Below are positions 6,872 to 14,149 of a DNA stretch of 15,646 bases, piece after piece. The stretch's first letter is position 1. Every line of letters begins with the position of its first letter. The position numbers and the translations under genes were made by a program. The notes below the pieces were generated by a model. The model made no database searches and was not told where the DNA came from. It saw nothing but the letters and a program-made list of their open reading frames with translations. The stretch is from an uncultured Alphaproteobacteria bacterium (GTDB taxonomy: Bacteria; Pseudomonadota; Alphaproteobacteria; CAAHEQ01; UBA3637), in contig CALXTZ010000023.1 in the NCBI GenBank assembly GCA_944391545.1, forward strand, positions 1 through 15,646. Reading direction: 5' to 3'.

Positions 6872-7270
6872 TTAAAAGACTTTGCACAAAACTTCGCCGC
6901 CGACATTGGCTTGACGAGCTTCGTGGTCAGACATGACGCCTTGCGGTGTCGACAAAACAAAGATACCTAATCCGTTATAGAATTTCGGCAAATCTTTAAC
7001 CTTTGAGTACACACGGCGACCCGGTGCGGAAACCCGTTGGATTTCATTGATAACCGGACGACCTTCATGGTATTTCAATTCAATTTTGAATTCTTCAATA
7101 CCCGGGCGAACAGTCACGCGTTCAAACCCTCTGATGTACCCTTCACGCTTCAACACTTCCAAAACGCTTTCGCGCAAGTTCGAAGCCGGTGCCACAACGT
7201 GGCTCTTTTGAGCTTGTTGACCGTTACGAATACGGGTCAGCATATCTCCTAAAGGATCTGTCATAGACAT
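6872..7270 (-). CDS. rpsH: 30S ribosomal protein S8
   Basis: S8 binds the central domain of 16S rRNA and is the translational repressor of the spc operon in E. coli. The 132-residue product begins MSMTDPLGDMLTRIRNGQQA, the usual start. The C-terminal signature GLGIFVLSTPQGVMSDHEARQANVGGEVLCKVF is complete. Order rpsN-rpsH-rplF is standard. Whether S8 regulates the operon here cannot be read from the sequence; no copy of its target helix was recognised. Confidence 0.98.
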   Translation of the reverse strand: MSMTDPLGDMLTRIRNGQQAQKSHVVAPASNLRESVLEVLKREGYIRGFERVTVRPGIEEFKIELKYHEGRPVINEIQRVSAPGRRVYSKVKDLPKFYNGLGIFVLSTPQGVMSDHEARQANVGGEVLCKVF

Positions 7271-7284
7271 ATTCTATTTCTCCT

Positions 7285-7590
7285 TTACCAACTGGACTTA
7301 ACCATACCCGGAATTTCACCTTCATTGGCGAGTTCCCGCAGTTTGATACGGCTCAGTTTAAATTTACGATAATTCCCTCTGGCACGACCGGTCAATTCAC
7401 AACGATTGTGAATACGGCTCGGCGCCGAATTCCGAGGAAGAGCTGCTAATTTCAAAACGGCTTCGAACCGATCTTCCGGTGTCGAATTCGTATCTTTAAT
7501 AATCGCTTTCAACGCTTCACGGCGATTTTTGTATTGTTTCGCCATTCTTTCGCGTTTTTTGTTGCGTTCGATAGAACTAGTTTTTGCCAT
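7285..7590 (-). CDS. rpsN: 30S ribosomal protein S14 (zinc-free form)
   Basis: S14 is an assembly protein of the small-subunit head. It is 101 residues, the long form. The region NRCELTGRARGNYRKFKLSRIKLRELANEGEIPGMVKSSW matches the family signature. Only one cysteine is present, so there is no CxxC...CxxC zinc site; this is the C-minus type and needs no zinc. The N-terminus MAKTSSIERNKKRERMAKQ is typical. It lies between rplE and rpsH with gaps of 10 and 14 bases. Confidence 0.98.
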   Translation of the reverse strand: MAKTSSIERNKKRERMAKQYKNRREALKAIIKDTNSTPEDRFEAVLKLAALPRNSAPSRIHNRCELTGRARGNYRKFKLSRIKLRELANEGEIPGMVKSSW

Positions 7591-7600
7591 TCTTCACTCC

Positions 7601-8140
7601 TTACTTTGCAAACGGCATATTAAACGCGGACAACAAAGCTTTAGCTTCTTTATCCGTTTTAGCCGAAGTACAAATGACGATGTCCAATCCGCGGATTTTA
7701 TCGACTTCGTCATAGTTGATTTCCAAAAAGACGATTTGTTCTTTCAGCCCCATTGCAAAGTTGCCTTTGCCATCGAAGCATTTACCGGAGATCCCGCGGA
7801 AGTCGCGAATACGCGGCATTGCCGTTGTGATCAAGCGATCCAAGAATTCATACATCTTTTCCTTGCGAAGAGTGACTTTGCAGCCGATCGGCATGCCTTC
7901 CCGCAATTTGAAAGTCGCAACAGACTTTTTCGCTCTTGTTAAAACAGGCTTTTGACCGGCAATTGCTGTCAAATCCTTCACAGCACCGTCCAAAGCTTTC
8001 CGGTCTTCCGTCGCTTCACCAACGCCCATATTCAGGACGATTTTTTCCAAGCGCGGAATTTCCATCTCATTTTTGTATCCGAATTCTTTTTTCAAAGCTT
8101 CACGGATTTGATTTTCATATAAATCTTTTAATCGAGACAT
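7601..8140 (-). CDS. rplE: 50S ribosomal protein L5
   Basis: L5 binds 5S rRNA in the central protuberance and contacts the P-site tRNA. The product is 179 residues, as in E. coli. It shows the N-terminal helix MSRLKDLYENQIREALKKEFGYKN, PRLEKIVLNMGVGEA, the motif GQKPVLTRAKKSVATFKLREGMPIGCKVTLR, and RIRDFRGISGKCFDGKGNFAMGLKEQ near the C-terminus. It follows rplX by 11 bases and precedes rpsN by 10. It is a standard member of the family. Confidence 0.98.
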   Translation of the reverse strand: MSRLKDLYENQIREALKKEFGYKNEMEIPRLEKIVLNMGVGEATEDRKALDGAVKDLTAIAGQKPVLTRAKKSVATFKLREGMPIGCKVTLRKEKMYEFLDRLITTAMPRIRDFRGISGKCFDGKGNFAMGLKEQIVFLEINYDEVDKIRGLDIVICTSAKTDKEAKALLSAFNMPFAK

Positions 8141-8151
8141 CTTATTACTCC

Positions 8152-8466
8152 TTAACCGATGACTTCGCCAGATTTTTTAGCAACGCGGACTTTACGACCA
8201 TTGTCTAAAATCTTTGTGCCAATCCGAGATGCTTTACCGGATTTCGGGTCAACAATCGCCACATTGGAAACATGGATCGGCGCTTCTTTGGAAACGATAC
8301 CGCCCGCGTTTTCCTGTGTCGGTTTTTGATGACGTTTCACCATGTTAACGCCGGAAACAATAACTTTGTTTTCTTTCGGCATGGCTTTGGTCACTTCGCC
8401 GGTTTTCCCTTTGTCTTTACCTGTGATAACAATGACTTTATCACCTTTTTTAATTTTCATAGCCAT
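8152..8466 (-). CDS. rplX: 50S ribosomal protein L24
   Basis: L24 is an assembly initiator that binds the 5' end of 23S rRNA. The 104-residue product carries the KOW motif KIKKGDKVIVITGKDKGKTGEV near the N-terminus, then VSGVNMVKRHQKP and KEAPIHVSNVAIVDPKSGKASRIG. The first ATG (8466) is used because GGAGG lies seven bases upstream inside rplN; a second ATG two codons later is further from that site. The start overlaps the rplN stop as TAATG, which implies translational coupling. Confidence 0.97.
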   Translation of the reverse strand: MAMKIKKGDKVIVITGKDKGKTGEVTKAMPKENKVIVSGVNMVKRHQKPTQENAGGIVSKEAPIHVSNVAIVDPKSGKASRIGTKILDNGRKVRVAKKSGEVIG

Positions 8467-8834
8467 TATAATACCTCCGGAGCCAGCGAAATAATCTTCA
8501 TATAGTTTTTCGCTCTGAGTTCACGAGTTACCGGTCCGAAAATACGGGTTCCGATCGGCTCGCCATCTTTGTTAATCAAAACAGCGGCATTGGTATCAAA
8601 GCGGATGGCAGACCCATCTGCACGGCGGATTTCTTTCTTCGTCCGAACAATCACGGCACGATGAACGTCACCCTTTTTGACACGACCACGTGGTATTGCC
8701 TCTTTAATGGAAACGACGATCACGTCGCCCACACCGGCAACCTTACGCTTCGAGCCACCTAACACCTTAATGCATTGGACACGGCGTGCGCCGGAATTGT
8801 CCGCAACGTCTAGGTTGGATTGTACTTGAATCAT
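8466..8834 (-). CDS. rplN: 50S ribosomal protein L14
   Basis: L14 forms an intersubunit bridge on the large subunit. The 122-residue product has MIQVQSNLDVADNSGARRVQCIKVLGGSKRK, the conserved GDVIVVSIKEAIPRGRVKKGDVHRAVIVRTKK and the C-terminal GTRIFGPVTRELRAKNYMKIISLAPEVL. It is the first gene of the classical spc operon, but no spc promoter is evident in the 22-base gap after rpsQ. It is probably transcribed from the S10 promoter. Its stop overlaps the rplX start. Confidence 0.98.
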   Translation of the reverse strand: MIQVQSNLDVADNSGARRVQCIKVLGGSKRKVAGVGDVIVVSIKEAIPRGRVKKGDVHRAVIVRTKKEIRRADGSAIRFDTNAAVLINKDGEPIGTRIFGPVTRELRAKNYMKIISLAPEVL

Positions 8835-8856
8835 TTAGGTTTTCCTTCCCTTTTGA

Positions 8857-9096
8857 TTATTGTTTTGCCGGGGTTACCACTTCCCAAGTTTTGCGCTTGG
8901 AAATAGGACGGCACTCTTGAATTTGCACAACATCACCGATTTTGTGCGCATTCGCTTCATCGTGCGCAGCATATTTTTTACTGCGTTTGATGTATTTTTT
9001 ATAGATCGGGTGCATGACTCGACGTTCGACCTGTACAACGACAGTCTTATCCATTTTGTCACTCACAACAACACCTTGTAAAATACGTCTAGGCAT
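8857..9096 (-). CDS. rpsQ: 30S ribosomal protein S17
   Basis: S17 binds the 5' domain of 16S rRNA early in assembly. The 79-residue product (E. coli 84) shows MPRRILQGVVVSDKMDKTVVVQVERRVMHPIYKKYIKRSKKYAAHDE and the signature GDVVQIQECRPISKRKTWEVV. The OB-fold core is complete; only the far C-terminus is short. It is three bases from the rpmC stop, in the usual rpmC-rpsQ-rplN order. Confidence 0.98.
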   Translation of the reverse strand: MPRRILQGVVVSDKMDKTVVVQVERRVMHPIYKKYIKRSKKYAAHDEANAHKIGDVVQIQECRPISKRKTWEVVTPAKQ

Positions 9097-9099
9097 GTT

Positions 9100-9303
9100 T
9101 TATTTCCCTTTCTTTTCTAAACGCTCCGTTTGAAGCGTTTTAATTGTCGCGATTTCCCGGCGCACCTGACGGCGGCGATTTGTGTTAGCCAACTGTCCCG
9201 TTGCTTGAGAAAAACGCAAATTTAAAGACTCTTTTCTGAGGTCTTGAATCATTTGATTCAATTCTTCATCTGTCTTTGTCCGTAAATCTTTTACTTTAAC
9301 CAT
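9100..9303 (-). CDS. rpmC: 50S ribosomal protein L29
   Basis: L29 is a small helical protein at the tunnel exit, next to L23, where trigger factor and SRP dock. The 67-residue product reads MVKVKDLRTKTDEELNQMI, then LRKESLNLRFSQATGQLANTNRRRQVRREIATIKT, the family signature, and ends with a Lys-rich tail. Its ribosome binding site GAGG lies within the last codons of rplP, two bases away. It is typical for the family. Confidence 0.97.
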   Translation of the reverse strand: MVKVKDLRTKTDEELNQMIQDLRKESLNLRFSQATGQLANTNRRRQVRREIATIKTLQTERLEKKGK

Positions 9304-9305
9304 GA

Positions 9306-9728
9306 TTAAACCTCTTCACTGGCAGAGCGCATAATGAATTTCGTTTTAATCGGCAGCTTTGCAGCAGCCAAAGCAAACGCTTCACGCGCTGTTTCTTCAG
9401 AAACGCCGTCAATTTCAAACATGACGCGGCCCGGTTTCACACGGCAAACCCAGTATTCAACAGAACCTTTCCCTTTTCCTTGACGGACTTCAGGCGGTTT
9501 TTTGGAAACAGGGACATCCGGGAAAATCCGAATCCACATTTTACCTTGACGCTTCATTGCACGAGAAATAGCACGACGTGCTGCTTCAATTTGACGTGCG
9601 GTTACACGTTCCGGTTCCAACGCTTTTAAACCATAGGAGCCAAAATCGAGGGTCGCAGCGCCTTTTGTCAAGCCATGAATACGGCCCTTAAAGGCTTTGC
9701 GAAACTTTGTTCTTTTAGGAACTAACAT
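9306..9728 (-). CDS. rplP: 50S ribosomal protein L16
   Basis: L16 organises the A-site region of the large subunit and is close to tRNA acceptor arms. The 140-residue product begins MLVPKRTKFRKAFKGR. It carries GSYGLKALEPERVTARQIEAARRAISRAMKRQGKMWIRIFPD and the second signature RQGKGKGSVEYWVCRVKPGRVMFEIDGVSEE. Length is close to E. coli (136). It lies between rpsC (14 bases) and rpmC (two bases) in standard order. Confidence 0.98.
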   Translation of the reverse strand: MLVPKRTKFRKAFKGRIHGLTKGAATLDFGSYGLKALEPERVTARQIEAARRAISRAMKRQGKMWIRIFPDVPVSKKPPEVRQGKGKGSVEYWVCRVKPGRVMFEIDGVSEETAREAFALAAAKLPIKTKFIMRSASEEV

Positions 9729-9742
9729 CTCATTTTCCCTTC

Positions 9743-10411
9743 TTACTTCTGTTCAGCGCGCTTTTCTTGAGCCATCGGATCATGCGCCATGATTTCACCT
9801 TTGAAAATCCAGACTTTGATCCCGCAGCAGCCATAAGCTGTGTGCGCTGTCGCTGTACCATAATCCACATCAGCCCGCAAGGTGTGCAAAGGCACGCGGC
9901 CTTCACGATACCATTCAACCCGAGCAATTTCAGCACCGCCTAAACGGCCGCCGCAGTTGATACGAATCCCTTCGGCGCCCAAACGCAAAGCCGTTTGAAC
10001 GGCGCGTTTCATCGCACGACGGAAAGACACCCGTTTTTCCAATTGTTGTGCGATACCTTCGGCGACCAAAGTCGCATCAATTTCAGGTTTACGAACTTCA
10101 ACAATGTTCAAATTGACTTCGCTGCCGGTGATTTTTTGCAATTGGTTGCGAAGTGTATCAATATCCTGACCTTTCTTCCCAATCACGACCCCCGGACGCG
10201 CAGAGTAAATCGTTACTCTTGCTTTTTGAGCAGGCCGTTCAATGACGACGCGGCTGATACCGGCTCCTGCCAATTTATCCATGATATATTCACGGATTTT
10301 TAAGTCTTCGTGCAATAACTTGGCATAATCTTTTTTGCTGGCGAACCAACGTGAATCCCAAGTTCTGTTAATGCCTAAACGCAGACCATTCGGGTTAACT
10401 TTTTGACCCAT
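9743..10411 (-). CDS. rpsC: 30S ribosomal protein S3
   Basis: S3 lines the mRNA entry channel and has helicase activity with S4 and S5. The 222-residue product (E. coli 233) starts MGQKVNPNGLRLGINRTWDSRWFA, the family N-terminus. A type II KH domain with the VIGKKGQDI loop follows, then KPEIDATLVAEGIAQQLEKRVSFRRAMKRAVQ and the C-terminal GAEGIRINCGGRLGGAEIARVEWYREGRVPLHTLRADVDYG. Its ATG overlaps the rplV stop as TAATG. The short Lys/Glu C-terminus is variable in the family. Confidence 0.98.
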   Translation of the reverse strand: MGQKVNPNGLRLGINRTWDSRWFASKKDYAKLLHEDLKIREYIMDKLAGAGISRVVIERPAQKARVTIYSARPGVVIGKKGQDIDTLRNQLQKITGSEVNLNIVEVRKPEIDATLVAEGIAQQLEKRVSFRRAMKRAVQTALRLGAEGIRINCGGRLGGAEIARVEWYREGRVPLHTLRADVDYGTATAHTAYGCCGIKVWIFKGEIMAHDPMAQEKRAEQK

Positions 10412-10785
10412 TAGACTTTCTCCTCATGCTGATCATGCTCACGCACAACAATCGTCAAATTTGAAAATGGTTTTAAAATCTTGCCAGCCCGACCTTTAGC
10501 CATCGGTCTGAACCGTTTCATCACCATTGCTTTGCCCACATAGGCTTCAGCCACATACAGACGATCAACATCCAGGTTGTGATTGTTTTCTGCGTTTGCA
10601 ATTGCAGACATCAGAACTTTTTTCACATCTCCTGCCACACGGCGGTTGGAAAAACTCAATTCCGACAAAGCCCGGCCGACAGCCAATCCGCGAATGGATT
10701 CTGCGACCAAGTTCAGCTTACGCGGGCTTGTACGAATTGTACGAGCTTTCGCTTTTACCGCTTTTACTTCTTTCTTTTCAACCAT
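10411..10785 (-). CDS. rplV: 50S ribosomal protein L22
   Basis: L22 has a beta-hairpin that lines the peptide tunnel and can affect macrolide sensitivity. The product has the core TIRTSPRKLNLVAESIRGLAVGRALSELSFSNRRVAGDVKKVLMSAIANAENNH and the C-terminal RFRPMAKGRAGKILKPFSNLTIVVRE, matching the family signature. Two in-frame ATGs exist, at 10791 and 10785. The second is chosen because AAGGTG from the rpsS end lies seven bases before it but only one or two before the first. That gives 124 residues with a short Lys/Val/Ala N-terminus that E. coli (110 residues) lacks. Confidence 0.95.
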   Translation of the reverse strand: MVEKKEVKAVKAKARTIRTSPRKLNLVAESIRGLAVGRALSELSFSNRRVAGDVKKVLMSAIANAENNHNLDVDRLYVAEAYVGKAMVMKRFRPMAKGRAGKILKPFSNLTIVVREHDQHEEKV

Positions 10786-10796
10786 CGTCATTCACC

Positions 10797-11078
10797 TTAT
10801 TTCTTTTCTGCTTTTTTATCGGCAGCTGTATGACCATTGAATGTCCGCGTCGGGGCAAATTCGCCCAACTTGTGGCCAATCATGTTTTCAGTTACCAAAA
10901 CAGGGATGAACTTTTTACCATTATAAACGCCAAAAGTCAAGCCCACAAATTGCGGCAAAATGGTGGAACGACGAGACCAAGTTTTAATCACTTCATGACG
11001 ACCGGCTTCACGGACTTTGTCGGCTTTCGTCAACAAATATCCATCTACAAACGGTCCTTTCCATATTGAACGAGCCAT
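10797..11078 (-). CDS. rpsS: 30S ribosomal protein S19
   Basis: S19 is a head protein that pairs with S13 near the A-site. The 93-residue product begins MARSIWKGPFVDGYLLTKADK. It has the signature IKTWSRRSTILPQFVGLTFGVYNGKKFIPVLVTENMIGHKLGEFAPTRTF followed by a Lys-rich end. It lies 10 bases after rplB. It is a standard member of the family, with the sequence closest to alphaproteobacterial S19 by pattern. Confidence 0.98.
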   Translation of the reverse strand: MARSIWKGPFVDGYLLTKADKVREAGRHEVIKTWSRRSTILPQFVGLTFGVYNGKKFIPVLVTENMIGHKLGEFAPTRTFNGHTAADKKAEKK

Positions 11079-11088
11079 TTAGTCTCTC

Positions 11089-11916
11089 CTATTTCTTTTT
11101 GCTCAAATGACGAGAACGCATAATCAATTTATCAGTTCTCTTATTGTTACGTGTCTTCGCACCACGTGTACATTTCCCCCAGGGTGTCGCCGGAGCACGT
11201 CCGCCGTTCCCACGACCGCCGTGCGGGTGGTCAACCGGGTTCATGGCAATACCACGTGTTTGTGGACGAATGCCGAGCCAACGCGCACGACCTGCTTTCG
11301 CAATCGTTGTGTTCTGCATGTCGGCATTGGAAACAGCACCGATGGACGCGCGGCATTTACCCAAGACTAAACGCAATTCGCCGGAGTTCAACCGCAATTG
11401 AGCATAAGCCCCGTCTTTACCGATGAGCTGTGCATAGCATCCGGCAGAACGAGCCAATTGACCGCCCTTACCCGGTTTCAATTCAATGTTGTGCACAATT
11501 GTACCGACCGGCATGTTTTCAAGCGGCATCGTATTTCCCGGTTTGATATCCACTTTGTTTCCGGAAACGACAATGTCTCCCGCTTTCAAACGTTGCGGCG
11601 CAATAATGTAGGCGAGTTCACCGTCTTCATATTTTACCAACGCAATAAATGCCGTTCTGTTCGGATCATATTCTAAACGTTCAACGGTTGCCGTCATATC
11701 CATCTTGTTGCGTTTGAAATCAATCAAACGATAAGATTGTTTATGACCGCCGCCCCGATGACGGCTGGTGATATGTCCGTGATTATTCCGACCGCCGGAG
11801 CTTTTCAGCCCTTTAGTCAAAGCCTTTACCGGTGCACCTTTGTACAAATCAGAGCGATCAATCGCAATGAGATGTCTTGTCGAAGGAGTTACCGGACTGT
11901 ATGTTTTCAAAGCCAT
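11089..11916 (-). CDS. rplB: 50S ribosomal protein L2
   Basis: L2 is a primary rRNA-binding protein needed for subunit association and peptidyl transfer. The 275-residue product begins MALKTYSPVTPSTRHLIAIDRSDLYKG. It contains GGRNNHGHITSRHRGGGHKQSYRLIDFKRNK and PVGTIVHNIELKPGKGGQLARSAG, and the catalytic-site loop NPVDHPHGG with the conserved His. After that loop the sequence runs RGNGGRAPATPWGK, which by recall is two residues shorter than the matching GEGRNFGKHPVTPWG of E. coli. The end KTRNNKRTDKLIMRSR is typical. Confidence 0.98.
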   Translation of the reverse strand: MALKTYSPVTPSTRHLIAIDRSDLYKGAPVKALTKGLKSSGGRNNHGHITSRHRGGGHKQSYRLIDFKRNKMDMTATVERLEYDPNRTAFIALVKYEDGELAYIIAPQRLKAGDIVVSGNKVDIKPGNTMPLENMPVGTIVHNIELKPGKGGQLARSAGCYAQLIGKDGAYAQLRLNSGELRLVLGKCRASIGAVSNADMQNTTIAKAGRARWLGIRPQTRGIAMNPVDHPHGGRGNGGRAPATPWGKCTRGAKTRNNKRTDKLIMRSRHLSKKK

Positions 11917-11920
11917 CTTC

Positions 11921-12247
11921 TTAAATTCCTGTCGTCACATCAATATTTTGACCGTCTTCCAAAGAAATGATTGCTTTTTTCATATCACTTCTTTGACCCT
12001 TTGCACCGCGGAACATTTTTGTTTTTCCGCCGACGCACAAAGTATTCACAGCCTTTACTTTCACACCGAACAAACCTTCAACAGCCTTTTTAATTTCAGG
12101 CTTTGTTGCATCCATAGGCACAAAAAATGTGACTTGGCCTTGTTCGGACACCTTCATCGCTTTTTCCGTAATCACGGGACGGCGCAATGTTTCATACATT
12201 TGTTCCGTAACAGCGACTTGTTCTTTTTTTACTGTCGTTTTCTTCAT
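11921..12247 (-). CDS. rplW: 50S ribosomal protein L23
   Basis: L23 is the tunnel-exit docking site for trigger factor and SRP. The 108-residue product has an N-terminal extension of about 16 residues (MKKTTVKKEQVAVTEQ), then MYETLRRPVITEKAMKVSEQGQVTFFV, KPEIKKAVEGLFGVKVKAVNTL and GKTKMFRGAKGQRSDMKKAIISL, the family pattern. Its ATG overlaps the rplD stop as TAATG. The gap to rplB is four bases. The alternative start at MYETLRRP is less likely because it would break the coupled overlap. Confidence 0.97.
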   Translation of the reverse strand: MKKTTVKKEQVAVTEQMYETLRRPVITEKAMKVSEQGQVTFFVPMDATKPEIKKAVEGLFGVKVKAVNTLCVGGKTKMFRGAKGQRSDMKKAIISLEDGQNIDVTTGI

Positions 12248-12867
12248 TATTTTAACAGAGCCTCCAAATAAGCAACGGCATCTTTCGTCAAAACAAGCGT
12301 GTCACGACGAAGAATGTCATAGACATTGGCGCCCACTTGAGGAAGAACATCAATGCCGACAATATTGCCAGAAGCCAAAGCGAAGTTTTTATCTACTTCT
12401 GCGCCGCTTAAAATCAACGCGGAAGACCACCCCAATTTATCAAAAGCATTTTTCAATTCTTTTGTTTTCGGGCTGGATACCTTGGCATCATCCAAAATGA
12501 AGAGTTTTGCATCTTTTGCCTTTAAAGACAAAGCGCATTTTAACCCTAACTTACGGATTTTCTTGTTTAAATCATGTGCATGATCACGAACGACCGGCCC
12601 GAAAGCAACCGCACCATGGCGGAATTCGGGAGCCCGCAATGTCCCTTGACGTGCACGACCGGAACCTTTTTGTCTGAAAGGTTTCTTTGTTGTACCGGAA
12701 ATGGTACTTAAATTTTTAACACTGTGCGTTCCGGCGCGGCGTTTTGCCAATTGCCAGTTCACAACACGAGACAAAATGTCGGGTCTGACTTCAGCACCAA
12801 AAATGGCATCCGTTAATTCGATGCTATCGACTTTTTTGTTCTCCAAATTGATAACGTCGTACTTCAT
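12247..12867 (-). CDS. rplD: 50S ribosomal protein L4
   Basis: L4 has a long loop that lines the peptide tunnel, and in gammaproteobacteria it also represses its own S10 operon through the leader RNA. The 206-residue product shows MKYDVINLENKKVDSIELTDAIFG, the loop region RRAGTHSVKNLSTISGTTKKPFRQKGSGRARQGTLRAPEFRHGAVAFGP, and the C-terminal domain to ILRRDTLVLTKDAVAYLEALLK. It overlaps rplW by TAATG. If the S10 leader described here is regulated, L4 is the first candidate effector, by analogy only. Confidence 0.98.
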   Translation of the reverse strand: MKYDVINLENKKVDSIELTDAIFGAEVRPDILSRVVNWQLAKRRAGTHSVKNLSTISGTTKKPFRQKGSGRARQGTLRAPEFRHGAVAFGPVVRDHAHDLNKKIRKLGLKCALSLKAKDAKLFILDDAKVSSPKTKELKNAFDKLGWSSALILSGAEVDKNFALASGNIVGIDVLPQVGANVYDILRRDTLVLTKDAVAYLEALLK

Positions 12868-12872
12868 CGCCG

Positions 12873-13625
12873 TTATTCCTTTACTTCTTCAGCTGTCGTT
12901 GCTTCTGCAGGTGCTTCAACCGGAGCTTCTTGAGCCGCAGGGGCTTCAGCTTTGGTTTTCAAACCGGCAGGAATCGGTGCCTCTTTCGGCATCGCACGCT
13001 TCACAGCATCTTTTACATAAACGACATTCCCTTCATATCCGGGAACAGCACCCTTAACCATAATCAGACCGCGGGCTTCATCCAAATCAACAACCAACAG
13101 GTTTTGAACCGTTACTTGTTCGGCACCCATGTGTCCCGGCATCTTTTTGTTTTTGAAAACACGACCCGGGTCTTGGCATTGACCGGTAGAACCACCGGAA
13201 CGATGCGTTAAAGAAACACCGTGGGATGCACAGTCACCACCGAAGTTATATTTTTTCATAACACCGGCATAACCCTTACCCAAAGATGTTCCTGTTACGT
13301 CAACGTATTGGCCTTTGACGAAATGGTTAACACTTAATTCACTGCCGACCGGAACAACGCAGTCATCGCTGACGCGGAATTCAACAACAGTTTTTTTCGG
13401 TTCGACATTTGCCTTTGCAAATTGTACGCGTTGTGCTTTGGAAACGTTTTTTTCTTTAGCCTTTCCAGCTCCCAACTGTACCGCAACGTATCCGTCCTTT
13501 TCCAAGGTCCGAACACCGACAACTTCACAATTATTCACTTTTAAGACAGTCACTGGAACGTGAACGCCTTCATCCGTAAATAAGCGTGTCATGCCAACTT
13601 TTTGAGCAATAATACCTGTACGCAT
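12873..13625 (-). CDS. rplC: 50S ribosomal protein L3
   Basis: L3 initiates large-subunit assembly and reaches toward the peptidyl-transferase centre. The start is the ATG at 13625 (MRTGIIAQKVGMTRLF), the family N-terminus, with AAGGA eight bases upstream. The reading frame extends 17 codons further into rpsJ, which is not credible. The central signature GGSTGQCQDPGRVFKNKKMPGHMGAEQVTVQNL includes the Gln methylated by PrmB in E. coli. The product is 250 residues (E. coli 209). From about residue 222 the end is an Ala/Glu/Pro tail (EAPAAQEAPVEAPAEA) that ends EEVKE. Confidence 0.98.
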   Translation of the reverse strand: MRTGIIAQKVGMTRLFTDEGVHVPVTVLKVNNCEVVGVRTLEKDGYVAVQLGAGKAKEKNVSKAQRVQFAKANVEPKKTVVEFRVSDDCVVPVGSELSVNHFVKGQYVDVTGTSLGKGYAGVMKKYNFGGDCASHGVSLTHRSGGSTGQCQDPGRVFKNKKMPGHMGAEQVTVQNLLVVDLDEARGLIMVKGAVPGYEGNVVYVKDAVKRAMPKEAPIPAGLKTKAEAPAAQEAPVEAPAEATTAEEVKE

Positions 13626-13635
13626 GACTTTTTCC

Positions 13636-13944
13636 TTATAACTTAATCTCAACATCCACACCCGCGGACAAGTCAAGCTTCATCAAAGCATCAACCGTTT
13701 GAGGGGTCGGATCAACAATATCAAGCACTCTTTTATGAGTACGGATTTCAAACTGTTCCCGAGACTTTTTATCAACATGCGGGGAACGGTTCACTGTAAA
13801 CTTTTCGATACGAGTCGGCAAAGGAATAGGTCCCTTCACTTCCGCACCGGTTCTTTTCGCCGTATTGACAATTTCACGAGTTGACTGATCCAGCAACCGG
13901 TGGTCAAAAGCTTTTAAGCGAATTCTGATATTTTGACTATCCAT
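13636..13944 (-). CDS. rpsJ: 30S ribosomal protein S10
   Basis: S10 is a head protein; with NusB it also takes part in rRNA antitermination. The 102-residue product begins MDSQNIRIRLKAFDHRLLDQSTREIVNTAKRTGAEVKGPIPLPTRIEKFTVNRSPHVDKKSREQFEIRTHKRVLDI, close to the family consensus throughout. An AAGG site (13953-13956) lies eight bases upstream. It is the first gene of the run. Unlike most Alphaproteobacteria, no tuf or fusA lies upstream, only an AT-rich leader and then an ankyrin gene. Confidence 0.98.
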   Translation of the reverse strand: MDSQNIRIRLKAFDHRLLDQSTREIVNTAKRTGAEVKGPIPLPTRIEKFTVNRSPHVDKKSREQFEIRTHKRVLDIVDPTPQTVDALMKLDLSAGVDVEIKL

Positions 13945-13954
13945 TTTTTTAACC

Positions 13955-13993
13955 TTATTTTTCTTCTACTCGAAACGATGTCCAAACATCCAT
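13955..13993 (-). other. 12-codon mini-ORF just before rpsJ (possible leader peptide)
   Basis: Reads MDVWTSFRVEEK and then TAA; the stop overlaps the rpsJ ribosome binding site (TAAGG). No clear ribosome binding site of its own is seen. The 3' arm of the 13-position alternative pairing lies within it. It may be fortuitous in AT-rich DNA. Confidence 0.2.
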
Positions 13994-14003
13994 TTTTCTA
14001 ATA

Positions 14004-14043
14004 ATAAAAAAACCTTTTAGCAACCATTTCGAGCAGCTAAAAG
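14004..14043 (-). terminator. Terminator-like hairpin inside the S10 leader
   Basis: CUUUUAGC (14036-14043) and GCUAAAAG (14014-14021) form eight perfect pairs, with the stem partly extended inside. It is followed on the minus-strand RNA by G and seven U, then AUUAUU. The hairpin lies about 70 bases before rpsJ and 110 bases after the predicted start site, so it would stop the S10 message unless read-through is controlled. Confidence 0.75.
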
Positions 14044-14149
14044 CACCTTGCCCCGACTCTGATTGGAAACTCTGCCCATCGGCCGGAACCCTTAAGAACA
14101 AGACGGTAGGAAGGTCTTTAGCACCTTCGCCGGCTTGGAAAGTGGGGTA

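Larger units (their letters stand above)
13945..14143 (-). promoter_or_regulatory. Structured leader RNA of the S10 operon (candidate attenuator)
   Basis: About 199 bases from the predicted start site to rpsJ. In RNA order it holds a hairpin GAAGGU-GCUAAAG-ACCUUC (14110-14128). A segment with two CAGAGU copies seven bases apart follows, then a terminator-like hairpin (14014-14043), a small GAUGU-UUGG-ACAUC hairpin (13977-13990) and the ribosome binding site. Two alternative pairings are possible. The first hairpin's loop GCUAAA matches the 5' arm of the terminator stem (14036-14043) over six bases. The terminator loop (14024-14036) pairs with 13966-13978 over 13 positions (10 Watson-Crick, three G-U). 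The wobbles become mismatches on the plus strand. Regulation is inferred. A separate small RNA ending at 14014 is the alternative. Confidence 0.55.

Noticed and set aside
10786..10791. First ATG of rplV at 10791
   Set aside because: It is only one or two bases from the AAGGTG site; the ATG at 10785 has normal spacing. The difference is two residues and not fully settled.
13626..13676. Upstream extension of rplC by 17 residues
   Set aside because: It would overlap the end of rpsJ, while the ATG at 13625 gives the family start MRTGIIAQKVGMTRLF and has its own binding site.
14014..14143. The S10 leader as SRP RNA, RNase P RNA or another known RNA gene
   Set aside because: None of the conserved core motifs of these RNAs is present; a leader or an unknown small RNA remains the better reading.
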